DNA of 64,000 nucleotides. Origin: a candidate division WOR-1 bacterium RIFOXYB2_FULL_45_9 (lineage in GTDB: Bacteria; Margulisbacteria; WOR-1; O2-12-FULL-45-9; XYB2-FULL-48-7). The stretch covers positions 1,303,277-1,367,276 of the forward strand of contig MEUD01000001.1 of NCBI GenBank assembly GCA_001771575.1, written 5' to 3'. Made by a program: the position numbers and the translations under genes. Below the pieces are notes generated by a model. It did no database searches and was not told the origin of the DNA. It saw only the letters and a program-made list of their open reading frames with translations. Shown here piece by piece: positions 31,048-40,032 of the stretch (position 1 is its first letter; every line of letters begins with the position of its first letter).

Positions 31048-32997
31048 TTAAGTGGCGGGTAGAGTAACGGTAACCGTGGTCCCGTCTCCCTCGGAGCTGT
31101 TAATCTGGATCGTTCCTCCCTGTTCTTCCAGGATCTTCTTTGTGATGGGAAGGCCAAGACCGGTCCCCGCCTCTTTGGTGGTGAAGAAGGGGTCGAAAAT
31201 CCTCTTTAAGGTTTTCGGCGGGATTCCGGGGCCGGTATCCTTGATGACGATACTGTTGGAGCCGGAACCCTGAACAAGGGAAAGAGCGACTGTTCCGCCG
31301 CTGGGGCCGATCGCTTGCAGAGCGTTGGCGATAATATTCATAAAGACCTGAACGATCCTGTTTTTGTCGGCCATTACCGCGATGGCCTTTCCTTCCGCGT
31401 ACTCTTTGACGATCTTGACGCTGTTTTTTTTGATCTCATGGCCAAGGATGGCGATCACTTTTTCCAGGACAGGGGCGAGCTCGACCGGTTCCGGATTAAG
31501 GTTTTGCATTTTTGAGTAATCGGAAAGCCCGTCGAGGATCAATTTGATCCGTTCGACCTCCGCGGGGAGGATTTTGATCACGCTTTCTTTGAATTCCGGG
31601 TCGTCCCAGCGCTTGTCCATGGCGTGAACAACGGTGTAAAGAAAGGTAAAAGGGTTTTTTAGTTCATGGGCGATCCCGGCGGTGGCGGTCCCAAGGGCGG
31701 CCAGTTTTTCCGCCTGAACGCAATAAGCCTGGTTCCGTTTGAGCTCTTCAAAAATAAAGGCGTATTCAATGTTCATGGTGATCTGGTGGGCGAGCGTGGT
31801 CAGGAACTCGATGTCTTCCCGGGAAAAATCGTCCTGATGGAACTTCTCCCCCAGGTTAATCGTTGATAACAGCATGGTTTTATTGAAATAGCCGCTTTCC
31901 GAAATACTTGGAATAATTAGGATGGCTTTTAATTTATTCATTTCATCGATGATCGCTTGCAGTCTTAGCCGCTCGGCCGGGTGGTCTTTCCCTCTGACCT
32001 TAAGGAGAGCTTTGACCTCGTCGAGGACGATCTCCCGTTTGCGGGCCAGGAGTTCTTCGATGAGCGGAGAATCGGAGGCGATCTCGACGCCGAGGGTCTC
32101 TGCCGCCTCCCTTTCTCCCGCCCGAACCAGATACGCTTGTTTGTCCCGGTCCAGGACCATGGTCGAAGCAGCCGAAAGATAAAGCTCTTTGGTCAGCAGG
32201 TAAGGGACAAGGCGGCAAAAGCGGTCGAGGTCGACCTCCGGCTTGGCCAGCGCGGAGATGTATTTATTGATGATCTGCTGATAATTGGTCCGCCGCCGGT
32301 TATGGCTGAAGCGGAAGGTGAGCGGAACATCGATCGCTTTGACCCTGATGGTCGCGTAAACGACTATGGCGACAAAGAGCAGGACTGCCAGATAACCGAT
32401 CGGATAGCGAGGCTCTCCCATTATTTTAAATTGGTCGATAAATCCGAGCAGGCTGGCGCAAAACGCGAGCAGAAGAAGGAGAGATTGACGGGCCAGAAGC
32501 GGTCGTAGCTGTTTCATGGATTGGCTGTAGCTCGAGAAAAGAAGGATGAGCCCAAGCGTCGAGAGTGCAAAGAAATAATATGAAAAGAATAGATACGCGT
32601 TCCCGGCGACCGGATAGAAGCCCCAGAAATAAAGTACAACATCTTGAAAGATCTGCCCGGTGACAAGTCCAACTGCCGCCGCGAAAGTGCTGGCGGCATA
32701 TAGAGAGGTGAAGAGCCAGCCGGGAAGGCGAAAGTTGACATGAGTCGCGACGAATTGAAATGAGAAGGCCGGAAGAAAAGCGATCCCGATAAAACCGAGT
32801 CGCCCAAAAAGCAGGGCGAGATTTCTTTCCGGTGTTAAATACATTAAGCCAAAACAGATCAGCCACCAGGCGGCGCCCAAAGAAAAAAACGAGAGGGGGG
32901 CGATAAGTTTGGAGCGGGGATTGCTGGAGAGGATCAGCAAGCCGAAAAAACCGGCCGCGATGCCGACGGCTAGAGGAGGCAGGGCGTATAAGTTCAT
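31048..32997 (-). CDS. Multi-TM sensor histidine kinase with GAF-like domain
   Basis: N-terminal hydrophobic segments; AGIAHELKNPFTFLYT H-box; IANALQAIGPSGG; DTGPGIPPKTLKRIFDPFFTTKEAGTGLGLPITKKI. Confidence 0.9.
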   Translation of the reverse strand: MNLYALPPLAVGIAAGFFGLLILSSNPRSKLIAPLSFFSLGAAWWLICFGLMYLTPERNLALLFGRLGFIGIAFLPAFSFQFVATHVNFRLPGWLFTSLYAASTFAAAVGLVTGQIFQDVVLYFWGFYPVAGNAYLFFSYYFFALSTLGLILLFSSYSQSMKQLRPLLARQSLLLLLAFCASLLGFIDQFKIMGEPRYPIGYLAVLLFVAIVVYATIRVKAIDVPLTFRFSHNRRRTNYQQIINKYISALAKPEVDLDRFCRLVPYLLTKELYLSAASTMVLDRDKQAYLVRAGEREAAETLGVEIASDSPLIEELLARKREIVLDEVKALLKVRGKDHPAERLRLQAIIDEMNKLKAILIIPSISESGYFNKTMLLSTINLGEKFHQDDFSREDIEFLTTLAHQITMNIEYAFIFEELKRNQAYCVQAEKLAALGTATAGIAHELKNPFTFLYTVVHAMDKRWDDPEFKESVIKILPAEVERIKLILDGLSDYSKMQNLNPEPVELAPVLEKVIAILGHEIKKNSVKIVKEYAEGKAIAVMADKNRIVQVFMNIIANALQAIGPSGGTVALSLVQGSGSNSIVIKDTGPGIPPKTLKRIFDPFFTTKEAGTGLGLPITKKILEEQGGTIQINSSEGDGTTVTVTLPAT

Positions 32998-33063
32998 ATT
33001 TCTCCTTTAGGCATTCTCCGAGTAGATTATCCCACAATTGGCGAAAAGTCGCCAGTGTTTTTG

Positions 33064-33092
33064 TTGTGAAATGGCGGGAAGAAGTTTATAAT
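33064..33092 (+). promoter_or_regulatory. Promoter of the LolA-like gene
   Basis: TTGTGA-N17-TATAAT, followed by SD AGGAG. Confidence 0.7.
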
Positions 33093-33122
33093 TGAATCAA
33101 TTGTTTCATACAGGAGCTTAGC

Positions 33123-33872
33123 ATGAAAAAAATTATTACCTTGCTGTTTCTTGTGACCATGGCCGCTTCGATGGTTTTTGCCGATTCCATGGCTTCCGTC
33201 GATCTGATCGTAAAAAAGGTCCAGCTTAATCAGGACCGGATCAATGACATGTACGCTGAAACCACGACCTTGATCAGCTCAAACCTCTCTCTGCCGGGAT
33301 CGGAAAAGAGTGAACCTCAAAAAATGACACAGCAAGGGAAGATTTGGACAAAGGGGAAAGAAAAATCAAAGGTTGAGATGCTCTCTCCGGTTAAACAGAT
33401 CACCGTTACCAATGGCGATAAGATGATGGTAGTAAATCCAGAGACCGGTCAGAAGGTGGTCCAGGACCTCAAAAAACTCCGGGAACAAAGCGGGCTTCCC
33501 GGCTCGTCCCAGCAGATGGACCTGGAGAAAGCGAAACAGTATTTTGAATTTACCGTTGCCAATCAGGGGGTCCCGGGAAAGGCGATCTACGTTATTTCCG
33601 GATCTCCCAAGAAGGAGAACAAGTTCCTTTCCCGGATGGAGCTCTATATCGACGGCCAGCGCTGGATCGCGACCAAGATCTTAATGTATGGGAGCAAAGG
33701 GGAACTTGTCAGCCAGTCGGACATTGAGTACGCGATAGTGGGTGGGGTTTGGGTACCCAAGAAGAATGTTTCATTCGTGAGCACGCCGGCCGGCCGGATG
33801 GACGTTGAAATGACCTTTGACAATATCAAGGTGAATCGCGGGATAAGCGATTCGGTCTTTAAAGTCGAATAG
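33123..33872 (+). CDS. LolA-like outer-membrane lipoprotein-sorting protein
   Basis: Signal peptide; QGKIWTKGKEKSKVEMLSPVKQITVTNGDKMMVVNPETGQ; KKENKFLSRMELYIDGQRWIATKI. Confidence 0.72.
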   Translation: MKKIITLLFLVTMAASMVFADSMASVDLIVKKVQLNQDRINDMYAETTTLISSNLSLPGSEKSEPQKMTQQGKIWTKGKEKSKVEMLSPVKQITVTNGDKMMVVNPETGQKVVQDLKKLREQSGLPGSSQQMDLEKAKQYFEFTVANQGVPGKAIYVISGSPKKENKFLSRMELYIDGQRWIATKILMYGSKGELVSQSDIEYAIVGGVWVPKKNVSFVSTPAGRMDVEMTFDNIKVNRGISDSVFKVE

Positions 33873-33881
33873 TTATTCGAC
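33864..33881. repeat. Perfect inverted repeat spanning two convergent stop codons
   Basis: GTCGAATA-GT-TATTCGAC. Confidence 0.85.
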
Positions 33882-34733
33882 CAGGATTTTAACGAACTCT
33901 TCTATCTCTTCTCGCCCATGGATCGGGACCCCTTGGGCTAACTCGCAAATATGCAGGCCAACTAATTCAGCTTCTCGCATAAGGCGGGCTATTGCCAGCA
34001 GAGATTCTCCCCGCAAAGTGACATCGGTATCAAACGAGACAAAAAGCGGCTTGCCCGCCAGGTCAAGCCCTTCAAGCGACTGGCGAAGGCTTACTCCAGA
34101 GTTTTTTAATAATGAATATTCAGCGAAATCCCGGAGCCTTCGGTCATTTCGTAGCTCACCCGCGTTTATCGCGGGATTGGAGATCATGACTTTAGCCGCC
34201 GCCTGGCGCTTAAACTCTGACACTTCATCGATCACCTGATAGTAAAAAAGCGGACCGGCCGCGGCGCATTTGCGTTCATTGGCAAAAGTCTCGGCTTTTA
34301 ATTGCTGTCCGGAACCGATAATGTGGAGATTGGCTGGTTTAACATAGTTGAGATATATACCGAATGCCCAAAATCCCCAATTAGTATATGACGGGTCGAT
34401 CCCGTCCAGATGCTCATCAAGGGAGATAACGGTGATCTCATTTTCCGAATAGGCTTCAGCCAGTGCCCGATAAAATGGAAGGGAAAAGAGATGCTGGTCG
34501 GTCACTAGCAGGGGAAGCGTTCCTTTGGTCTCGTTTAAACACGCGACGAAAAAGTTCTTATGCCGGCGAAAATCGGCAACACTATTACTTAATCTTGCGG
34601 GTGGAGAAAGATGAGCGAGGTCAGGGAGTTGGGCCGGGGCCTTGCCGGGAAAATTGACCCGGTGGGTCATGGTGACCGGTTGATTAAAAGAGTTTTGAGC
34701 GATCAAACTGATTGGTCGTTGAATGATTGCCAT
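33873..34733 (-). CDS. Divergent ureohydrolase (arginase/agmatinase)-fold protein, function unknown
   Basis: Ordered motifs LLVTDQHLFSLPF, VISLDEHLDG and LFVSFDTDV match GGEHS.TPF, SLDAHAD and TIDVDV of the agmatinase in this window. Confidence 0.6.
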   Translation of the reverse strand: MAIIQRPISLIAQNSFNQPVTMTHRVNFPGKAPAQLPDLAHLSPPARLSNSVADFRRHKNFFVACLNETKGTLPLLVTDQHLFSLPFYRALAEAYSENEITVISLDEHLDGIDPSYTNWGFWAFGIYLNYVKPANLHIIGSGQQLKAETFANERKCAAAGPLFYYQVIDEVSEFKRQAAAKVMISNPAINAGELRNDRRLRDFAEYSLLKNSGVSLRQSLEGLDLAGKPLFVSFDTDVTLRGESLLAIARLMREAELVGLHICELAQGVPIHGREEIEEFVKILVE

Positions 34734-34790
34734 GCGACTTTATCGGTCATATGAAGCTGATAATTTCATTAAAACCTCTCTTTCCCATGC

Positions 34791-34820
34791 TTGACTTTGT
34801 TGCTTTTGGCGGGGTATAGT
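34791..34820 (+). promoter_or_regulatory. Promoter of the M23 peptidase-bactofilin operon
   Basis: TTGACT-N18-TATAGT. Confidence 0.65.
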
Positions 34821-34836
34821 TTAAACAGGTGTAATA

Positions 34837-35757
34837 GTGGCAACCCAAAAAAAGAAAAAACATTTCACTTTTATGATCGTGCCGCACGACGCGCAGGGTC
34901 AGCCGATCAGCTTCAAAGTCCCAGCCAGCTGGCTTTACGCCGGGGTTTTTACCCTGGTATTTTGTTTGCTGTTGGTCGGCTCGTCAATAGTGTACTCCAC
35001 CCTGATTTCGCGCCGATTGATTGGCTACAGCCAGGCGATCGCCCAGAACCAGAAGCAAGAGGCCCGGCTCTCCGCGTTCTCCCAAAAAACGGCGCAACTA
35101 TTGGGAGCGATCGACCAGTTAGTTTCGGAAGAGAACAATCTTCGCCAGATGCTTGGCCTGAAGAGCTGGAAAAACCAGGCGCGCCTTCCTTTTGATCTTA
35201 AGTCATCTCCGGAAGCGAAAGACAAGATATCCCTTGAGCTTGGCCGGGCGGCGATCAAGCTTTCTGAAAGAAGGGAGAGCCTCGACGAACTTAAGTCTTG
35301 GGTAAAAAGAATTCAGGAACGGCTGGCGGACACCCCGACCTCCTGGCCTATCCATGGTAGAATAACTTCCGGGTTTGGTTATCGATCTTATCCCTGGCGG
35401 GGAACGCACAAAGGGGTTGATATCCAGGCCCAATATGGAGCGCCGATCAGGGCGACCGCGGACGGCGTTGTCGCCAGCGCCGGTTGGATCAGGGGTTACG
35501 GAAAAACGGTGGTGCTTTCGCATCAGCATGGATTATCGACCATATACGGCCACTGTTCCAGGTTTAACGTCGCGCCGGGCCAGAAGGTTGCCAGAGGGCA
35601 GGTGGTCGGCTTTGTCGGTTTGACCGGCTGGACGACCGGCGCGCACCTGCATTACGAAGTTCGCAAGTTTGAAACAGCGCAAAATCCGATGGCCTATTTG
35701 GATATGAACGTACTATCCGCCAGTCGGATGTGGAGGGGAAAAAATGGGAGTATTTAA
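34837..35757 (+). CDS. M23-family peptidase, membrane-anchored
   Basis: TM segment, coiled coil, ITSGFGYRSYPWRGTHKGVDIQAQYGAPIRATADGVV ... HLHYEVR; GTG start. Confidence 0.92.
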   Translation: MATQKKKKHFTFMIVPHDAQGQPISFKVPASWLYAGVFTLVFCLLLVGSSIVYSTLISRRLIGYSQAIAQNQKQEARLSAFSQKTAQLLGAIDQLVSEENNLRQMLGLKSWKNQARLPFDLKSSPEAKDKISLELGRAAIKLSERRESLDELKSWVKRIQERLADTPTSWPIHGRITSGFGYRSYPWRGTHKGVDIQAQYGAPIRATADGVVASAGWIRGYGKTVVLSHQHGLSTIYGHCSRFNVAPGQKVARGQVVGFVGLTGWTTGAHLHYEVRKFETAQNPMAYLDMNVLSASRMWRGKNGSI

Positions 35758-36181
35758 CGGTTCCGGTAAAAAAGCGCCGCTCTTTGAAGGGGTCAATTCA
35801 ATTTTAGGGGAACATTCCACGTTCAAAGGGGAAATTGTTACCGGCGGATCGATCAGTGTTAATGGTTTTTTTGAAGGGAAGATCAAAGCTGACGGCGAGG
35901 TCATGGTTCTTCCCAGCGGCGTTGTTTCAGGGGAAATATTCGGCGGTTCGATCGTTGTTTCCGGAAAAGTTGAAGGGAATGTCAAGGCGGCCGGAAACCT
36001 GGAGATAACCAAGACCGGACGGGTGCGCGGCGAACTTTGCGGTGAACGGATCATTATTGAAGAAGGGGCGGCCTACCACGGTCGCGTGACTGTTAACCCG
36101 GGGGCCAAGGAAGAGGGCTTTAGCGAAGCGATAGCCGAGAACATCGCCGAAAATCGTAAAACGCCGATCTTTTCCAATTAA
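35744..36181 (+). CDS. Bactofilin (polymer-forming cytoskeletal protein)
   Basis: GSISVNGFFEGKIKADGEVMVLPSGVVSGEIFGGSIVVSGKVEGNVKAAGNLEITKTGRVRGEL beta-helical repeats. Confidence 0.92.
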   Translation: MGVFNGSGKKAPLFEGVNSILGEHSTFKGEIVTGGSISVNGFFEGKIKADGEVMVLPSGVVSGEIFGGSIVVSGKVEGNVKAAGNLEITKTGRVRGELCGERIIIEEGAAYHGRVTVNPGAKEEGFSEAIAENIAENRKTPIFSN

Positions 36182-36886
36182 ATGGCCGGGATCCTGTATG
36201 TGGTCGCAACGCCGATCGGAAATTTGGAAGACCTAACTTATCGGGCCAAGCGGATCCTTTCGGAGGTTTGCTTGATCGCGGCCGAAGACACCAGGCAATC
36301 AAAGATACTCCTCAATCATTACGAGATTAAGACCCCTTTGACCTCTTATCATAGGTTCAACATCATGTCCAAATCCGCCTACCTGTTGGAAAAGCTCAAA
36401 GCGGGGGTTGATCTCGCGCTGGTGACAGATTCCGGCACCCCTTTAGTTTCTGACCCAGGCTATGAGCTGGTTAAAGCGGCGGCGGAGCAAGGAATTATCA
36501 TTGTTCCAATCCCCGGGGCTTCGGCCGCGATCGCCGCATTGTCGGCGGCCGGACTGCCGACCGACCGTTTCGCCTTTGAAGGGTTTCTTCCCAAGCGGCC
36601 GGGGAAGAAGCGAAAAGTGCTTGAAGCGTTGAAAAATGAAGCACGGACGATTATAATCTACGAATCGCCTTTTCGCCTGCTCAAGACCCTGCGGGAGATC
36701 CTCTCCTCCATGGGTGACCGGCAAGTCGCCGTCTGCCGCGAGCTGACCAAAAAGTTCGAAGAGATCAAGCGGGGGCGGGCATCCGAAGTGCTGGCCCATT
36801 TTGAGGCCAAAGCGATCAAGGGTGAAATTGTGATCGTTGTCGAAGGAGAAAGGGAAGAAAAGGAGGTGCCGGAGGTCGATTATTAA
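36182..36886 (+). CDS. rsmI: 16S rRNA (cytidine1402-2'-O)-methyltransferase RsmI
   Basis: LYVVATPIGNLEDLTYRAKRIL...AAEDTRQSKILL...LVTDSGTPLVSDPGYELV. Confidence 0.95.
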   Translation: MAGILYVVATPIGNLEDLTYRAKRILSEVCLIAAEDTRQSKILLNHYEIKTPLTSYHRFNIMSKSAYLLEKLKAGVDLALVTDSGTPLVSDPGYELVKAAAEQGIIIVPIPGASAAIAALSAAGLPTDRFAFEGFLPKRPGKKRKVLEALKNEARTIIIYESPFRLLKTLREILSSMGDRQVAVCRELTKKFEEIKRGRASEVLAHFEAKAIKGEIVIVVEGEREEKEVPEVDY

Positions 36887-36927
36887 TCTGTTTTTTGGAT
36901 TTCTCAACGGGAGAGAGCTAGCTATTA

Positions 36928-36946
36928 AGTAGGTTCCATTCCTACT
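36928..36946 (+). repeat. Hairpin in leader of TonB-dependent receptor gene
   Basis: AGTAGG-TTCCATT-CCTACT. Confidence 0.6.
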
Positions 36947-36977
36947 CCGAAAAACTGAATTAGGGTTTTCCCGAGAA

Positions 36978-37009
36978 CTCTATACTTCAAAATTTATGGA
37001 GGTATAGAG
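36978..37009 (+). promoter_or_regulatory. Perfect 8-bp-arm hairpin enclosing the SD of the TonB-dependent receptor gene
   Basis: CTCTATAC-N16(containing TGGAG)-GTATAGAG immediately upstream of ATG 37012. Confidence 0.65.
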
Positions 37010-37011
37010 AA

Positions 37012-38820
37012 ATGTTTAGAATTATCGCGATTTTACTGTTATGTTGCTGTCTTGCCTTCCCTTTGTTTGCCGCCGATATCCCGACTTTTTACGGTCAGGA
37101 AGTCCTGGTTACCGGCTCTCGCTTGCCTCAATCGATCGGTCTCTCTCCTTGGAACGCCACGATCATTAATCGATTACAGCTTAAGGAATGTTCTAATGTA
37201 GGAGAAGCGGTCAGAAATGTTTCCGGTCTTGACGTTATCTCTTATGGCTATCTTGGTTCGGTCGGCTCAGCCCGCCTCCGCGGAGCGAACGCTTCCCAGG
37301 TCCTGATCTTGATCGATGGCCGTCGGATGAATTCCCCCACGCTCGGCTCCTTTGACCTGGGGGACATTTTGACCTCAAACGTGGAACGAGTGGAGATTGT
37401 TCGCTCGCCACTTTCCGCCCTGTATGGTTCGGACGCGATTTCCGGCGTGATCAATATTATCACCAAAAAACCTCAAGACGAGAGGGCGGTTTCCATTATT
37501 AACGGCTCGTACGGGACCTGGCAATACGGAGTCCGGCTGGGTGGAGGAAATTATCTTTTGACCGCCGATTATATCCAGTCGGAAGGTTTCAGGAAAAACA
37601 GCGCTTACCTTGCCAGGAACGTTTATGGGAAATTTATCCTGCCGCTCGGCTTTGCCGATCTCGTTGTTGACGGGAGTATTTATGACGCGCGCAAGGGGAT
37701 CCCAGGCGTCCCGACGTCGGAGGGGGATCCGGCTTCCGCCACGGAACCAAACGACCGGCAGGCCGATCGCAACTTGAGCGCCTCCGCCGCTTTAACCAAC
37801 GAAAATTTTACCTTGCGTGCCTATGCCAACTCGCTTGATCAAAAGATCGACCCTTATATTTTTGGGTTTTCTTACAATAAAGGGTGGCGCAATGGCCTGG
37901 ACTGGCAGCAAAACATTGACCTGGGAATCGGGAAAACATTGTATGGGTTCGAGCTTATTGGGGACAGGGGAGAATCGACCCTGGCCGGGGCGCATACGGT
38001 CAGCAACTATGCCGCTTTTGTTCAAGACGAGTTTTCCTTAGGGAGGATCGCTTTTTCTCTCTCCTTGCGGGGGGACAAACACAGTACCGCCGGGACATCG
38101 GTCAATCCGCGACTCGGTTTAACGTACCAGCTTGGCCGCAACCTGGCCCTCAAACTTTCAGCCGGAAGCGCGTTCCGCGCGCCGACTTTGAACGAGCTAT
38201 ACTGGAATGACCCGGCCTGGGGAATGTTCGGCAATGCTTCACTAAAACCGGAAAGATCAACTTCGTACAATATCGCGCTGGAGAGGAACATCGGCGACCG
38301 GCAGATCGTTAGAGCGAGCTATTACCAGGCCAATATTACCGATATGATCCTCTGGTCGTATGATCCGGCGACTTTTCAGACGCTGGCGACCAACATCGGA
38401 GAAGTATATTCGAGCGGGGTCGAATTTGACCTGGAGCAGAACATAGCCTCCGGAAAAGGGTGGGCCAATTATACCTATCAGCAGGTGATCGACAAGAAGG
38501 TCGCGGTCGATAAGCAGGTCCCCTATACTCCGCGCTCAAAATACAATGTTGGACTGATCATGGGGAGCGGAACTTTGCTTGTCAGGCACGTTGGAGGACG
38601 CTTTGCCGATTCTCAAAACACGATCGAGCTTCCGGCATACACGGTCGTTGATCTCCGCCTGGCCCGTCCGCTTTTTGGGGCCGAAGCGACGTTCGCGGTC
38701 AACAACGTTTTTGACGAGCAATATAGCGAAGCTTTTGGCCTTGATCCCAACACTTACGCGATGCGCAAATACCCCATGCCGAGGCGTAATTATTCGCTGG
38801 GCGTGAAATGGGTCTTTTAG
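37012..38820 (+). CDS. TonB-dependent outer-membrane receptor (BtuB-like)
   Basis: Plug domain YGYLGSVGSARLRGANASQVLILIDGRRMNSPTLGSFDLGDILTSNVERVEIVRSPLSALYGSDAISGVINIITKK; C-terminal aromatic Phe. Confidence 0.92.
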   Translation: MFRIIAILLLCCCLAFPLFAADIPTFYGQEVLVTGSRLPQSIGLSPWNATIINRLQLKECSNVGEAVRNVSGLDVISYGYLGSVGSARLRGANASQVLILIDGRRMNSPTLGSFDLGDILTSNVERVEIVRSPLSALYGSDAISGVINIITKKPQDERAVSIINGSYGTWQYGVRLGGGNYLLTADYIQSEGFRKNSAYLARNVYGKFILPLGFADLVVDGSIYDARKGIPGVPTSEGDPASATEPNDRQADRNLSASAALTNENFTLRAYANSLDQKIDPYIFGFSYNKGWRNGLDWQQNIDLGIGKTLYGFELIGDRGESTLAGAHTVSNYAAFVQDEFSLGRIAFSLSLRGDKHSTAGTSVNPRLGLTYQLGRNLALKLSAGSAFRAPTLNELYWNDPAWGMFGNASLKPERSTSYNIALERNIGDRQIVRASYYQANITDMILWSYDPATFQTLATNIGEVYSSGVEFDLEQNIASGKGWANYTYQQVIDKKVAVDKQVPYTPRSKYNVGLIMGSGTLLVRHVGGRFADSQNTIELPAYTVVDLRLARPLFGAEATFAVNNVFDEQYSEAFGLDPNTYAMRKYPMPRRNYSLGVKWVF

Positions 38821-38849
38821 TCTGTTATAATAACCATGGAGGAAACAAA

Positions 38850-39353
38850 ATGAAAGAATTAACTATGGCGAGAGCGGCGATGTTTTTGGGATTGGGAATG
38901 GCGGCGGCCGCGACCATTTTTGTCATGAGGGCTAATTTGTCCGCGGATCGCGTGTATCCGGTTTTTGCCGGAGAAGAGGTCCGGGTCGCGCGCCAAGCTA
39001 TCGTTAAAGCGGCGCCGGTCGTGGCGGCAAAAACCGCGGCGATGCAACCGGCGATGCAGCCGATCAGGGCTGTCCCCCTGCCGATAATACCGCCGTCGGT
39101 GACCAGGCAGGTCGCCCCGGTCTATCCCCAGACTGCGTTGGAAAACAGTTTGGAAGGGGCGGTCCTTCTTTCGGTGTATATCGGAGATAACGGCCAGCCG
39201 TGGAAAGTAGAAGTCAAAAATTCTTCCGGCAACAGCGCCTTCGACCTGGCGGCGACCACCGCCCTTTGGCAATGGCGTTTTAACCCGGCCAGCCAGGGGA
39301 GCTCGGCGCTCGCCAGCTGGTTCGAAGTCCCGGTGAAATTCGCTCTGGAATAA
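38850..39353 (+). CDS. TonB-family energy transducer
   Basis: N-terminal TM, VAPVYPQTALENSLEGAVLLSVYIGDNGQPWKVEVKNSSGNSAFDLAATTALWQWRFNPA. Confidence 0.82.
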   Translation: MKELTMARAAMFLGLGMAAAATIFVMRANLSADRVYPVFAGEEVRVARQAIVKAAPVVAAKTAAMQPAMQPIRAVPLPIIPPSVTRQVAPVYPQTALENSLEGAVLLSVYIGDNGQPWKVEVKNSSGNSAFDLAATTALWQWRFNPASQGSSALASWFEVPVKFALE

Positions 39354-39366
39354 AAGGAAATATTGG

Positions 39367-39585
39367 ATGGCTATTGAGTCGTTGGGACGGATGTTGATCT
39401 ATATTGGGATAATTGTAGTCCTGATCGGCGGGTTCCTTGTTCTGTCGGCAAAAGTTCCCTGGATCGGCAGACTGCCGGGGGATATTGTTTATCGGCGGGA
39501 AAATACAACGGTCCTGGTACCGATCACGACCATGATCCTGGCGAGCATTGTCCTGACCATTATACTCAATATTATCCGAAGGTAA
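39367..39585 (+). CDS. DUF2905 small membrane protein
   Basis: MLIYIGIIVVLIGGFLVLSAKVPWIGRLPGDIVYRRENTTVLVPITTMIL. Confidence 0.85.
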   Translation: MAIESLGRMLIYIGIIVVLIGGFLVLSAKVPWIGRLPGDIVYRRENTTVLVPITTMILASIVLTIILNIIRR

Positions 39586-39595
39586 ATTAAGGAAT

Positions 39596-39671
39596 CGGGG
39601 CGTGGCCCAGCTTGGTCTAAGGCGCTACCTTGGGGTGGTAGAGATCGTGGGTTCAAATCCCGCCGCCCCGA
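39596..39671 (+). tRNA. tRNA-Pro (anticodon GGG)
   Basis: CGGGGCG...CGCCCCGA acceptor, anticodon arm CTACC-TTGGGGT-GGTAG, T arm GTGGG-TTCAAAT-CCCGC; no encoded CCA. Confidence 0.95.
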
Positions 39672-39682
39672 TTTTTAAAATT

Positions 39683-40006
39683 ATGAAAAAAGTCATATTA
39701 TTTTTACTGGTCCTTTCCTTTTCTTTTGGCGCTTCTGGGCTTATGAGCTGCCAGATGGAGAGCAAGTGCTGTTGTTCGGGCGAAGAGAGTTGCTGGGTAA
39801 CGCCTCAACAGGTAGACGCCGTTTCCTCGGCCAATAAACTCTTTGATTTTTTAGCCCTAGCCCTTTTTCCAACCAGTGCGGCGGTCCAAGAGATCGTTAA
39901 CTATTCCCCGATCATTGTTTGCCGGCATTTTAAGGTTGTTTCCCCTCATTTGATAAGTAAAATAGCCCATCCTTCGACCGCCCCGCCTTTAACTATTGGC
40001 GCTTAG
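39683..40006 (+). CDS. Small exported Cys-containing protein, unknown
   Basis: MKKVILFLLVLSFSFGASGLMSCQMESKCCCSGEESCW...; true start inside the listed ORF, which begins within the tRNA. Confidence 0.6.
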   Translation: MKKVILFLLVLSFSFGASGLMSCQMESKCCCSGEESCWVTPQQVDAVSSANKLFDFLALALFPTSAAVQEIVNYSPIIVCRHFKVVSPHLISKIAHPSTAPPLTIGA

Positions 40007-40032
40007 ATAAACCAATATTAAAGGAGATAATC

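Noticed and set aside
36895-37011. Cobalamin riboswitch upstream of the BtuB-like receptor
   Set aside because: I could not find the conserved B12-box/core segments; only simple hairpins are visible, so it is reported as an unclassified structured leader.
39602-39682. Coding extension of the 39602..40006 ORF
   Set aside because: The region is the tRNA-Pro gene; the signal-peptide start at 39683 is far more plausible.
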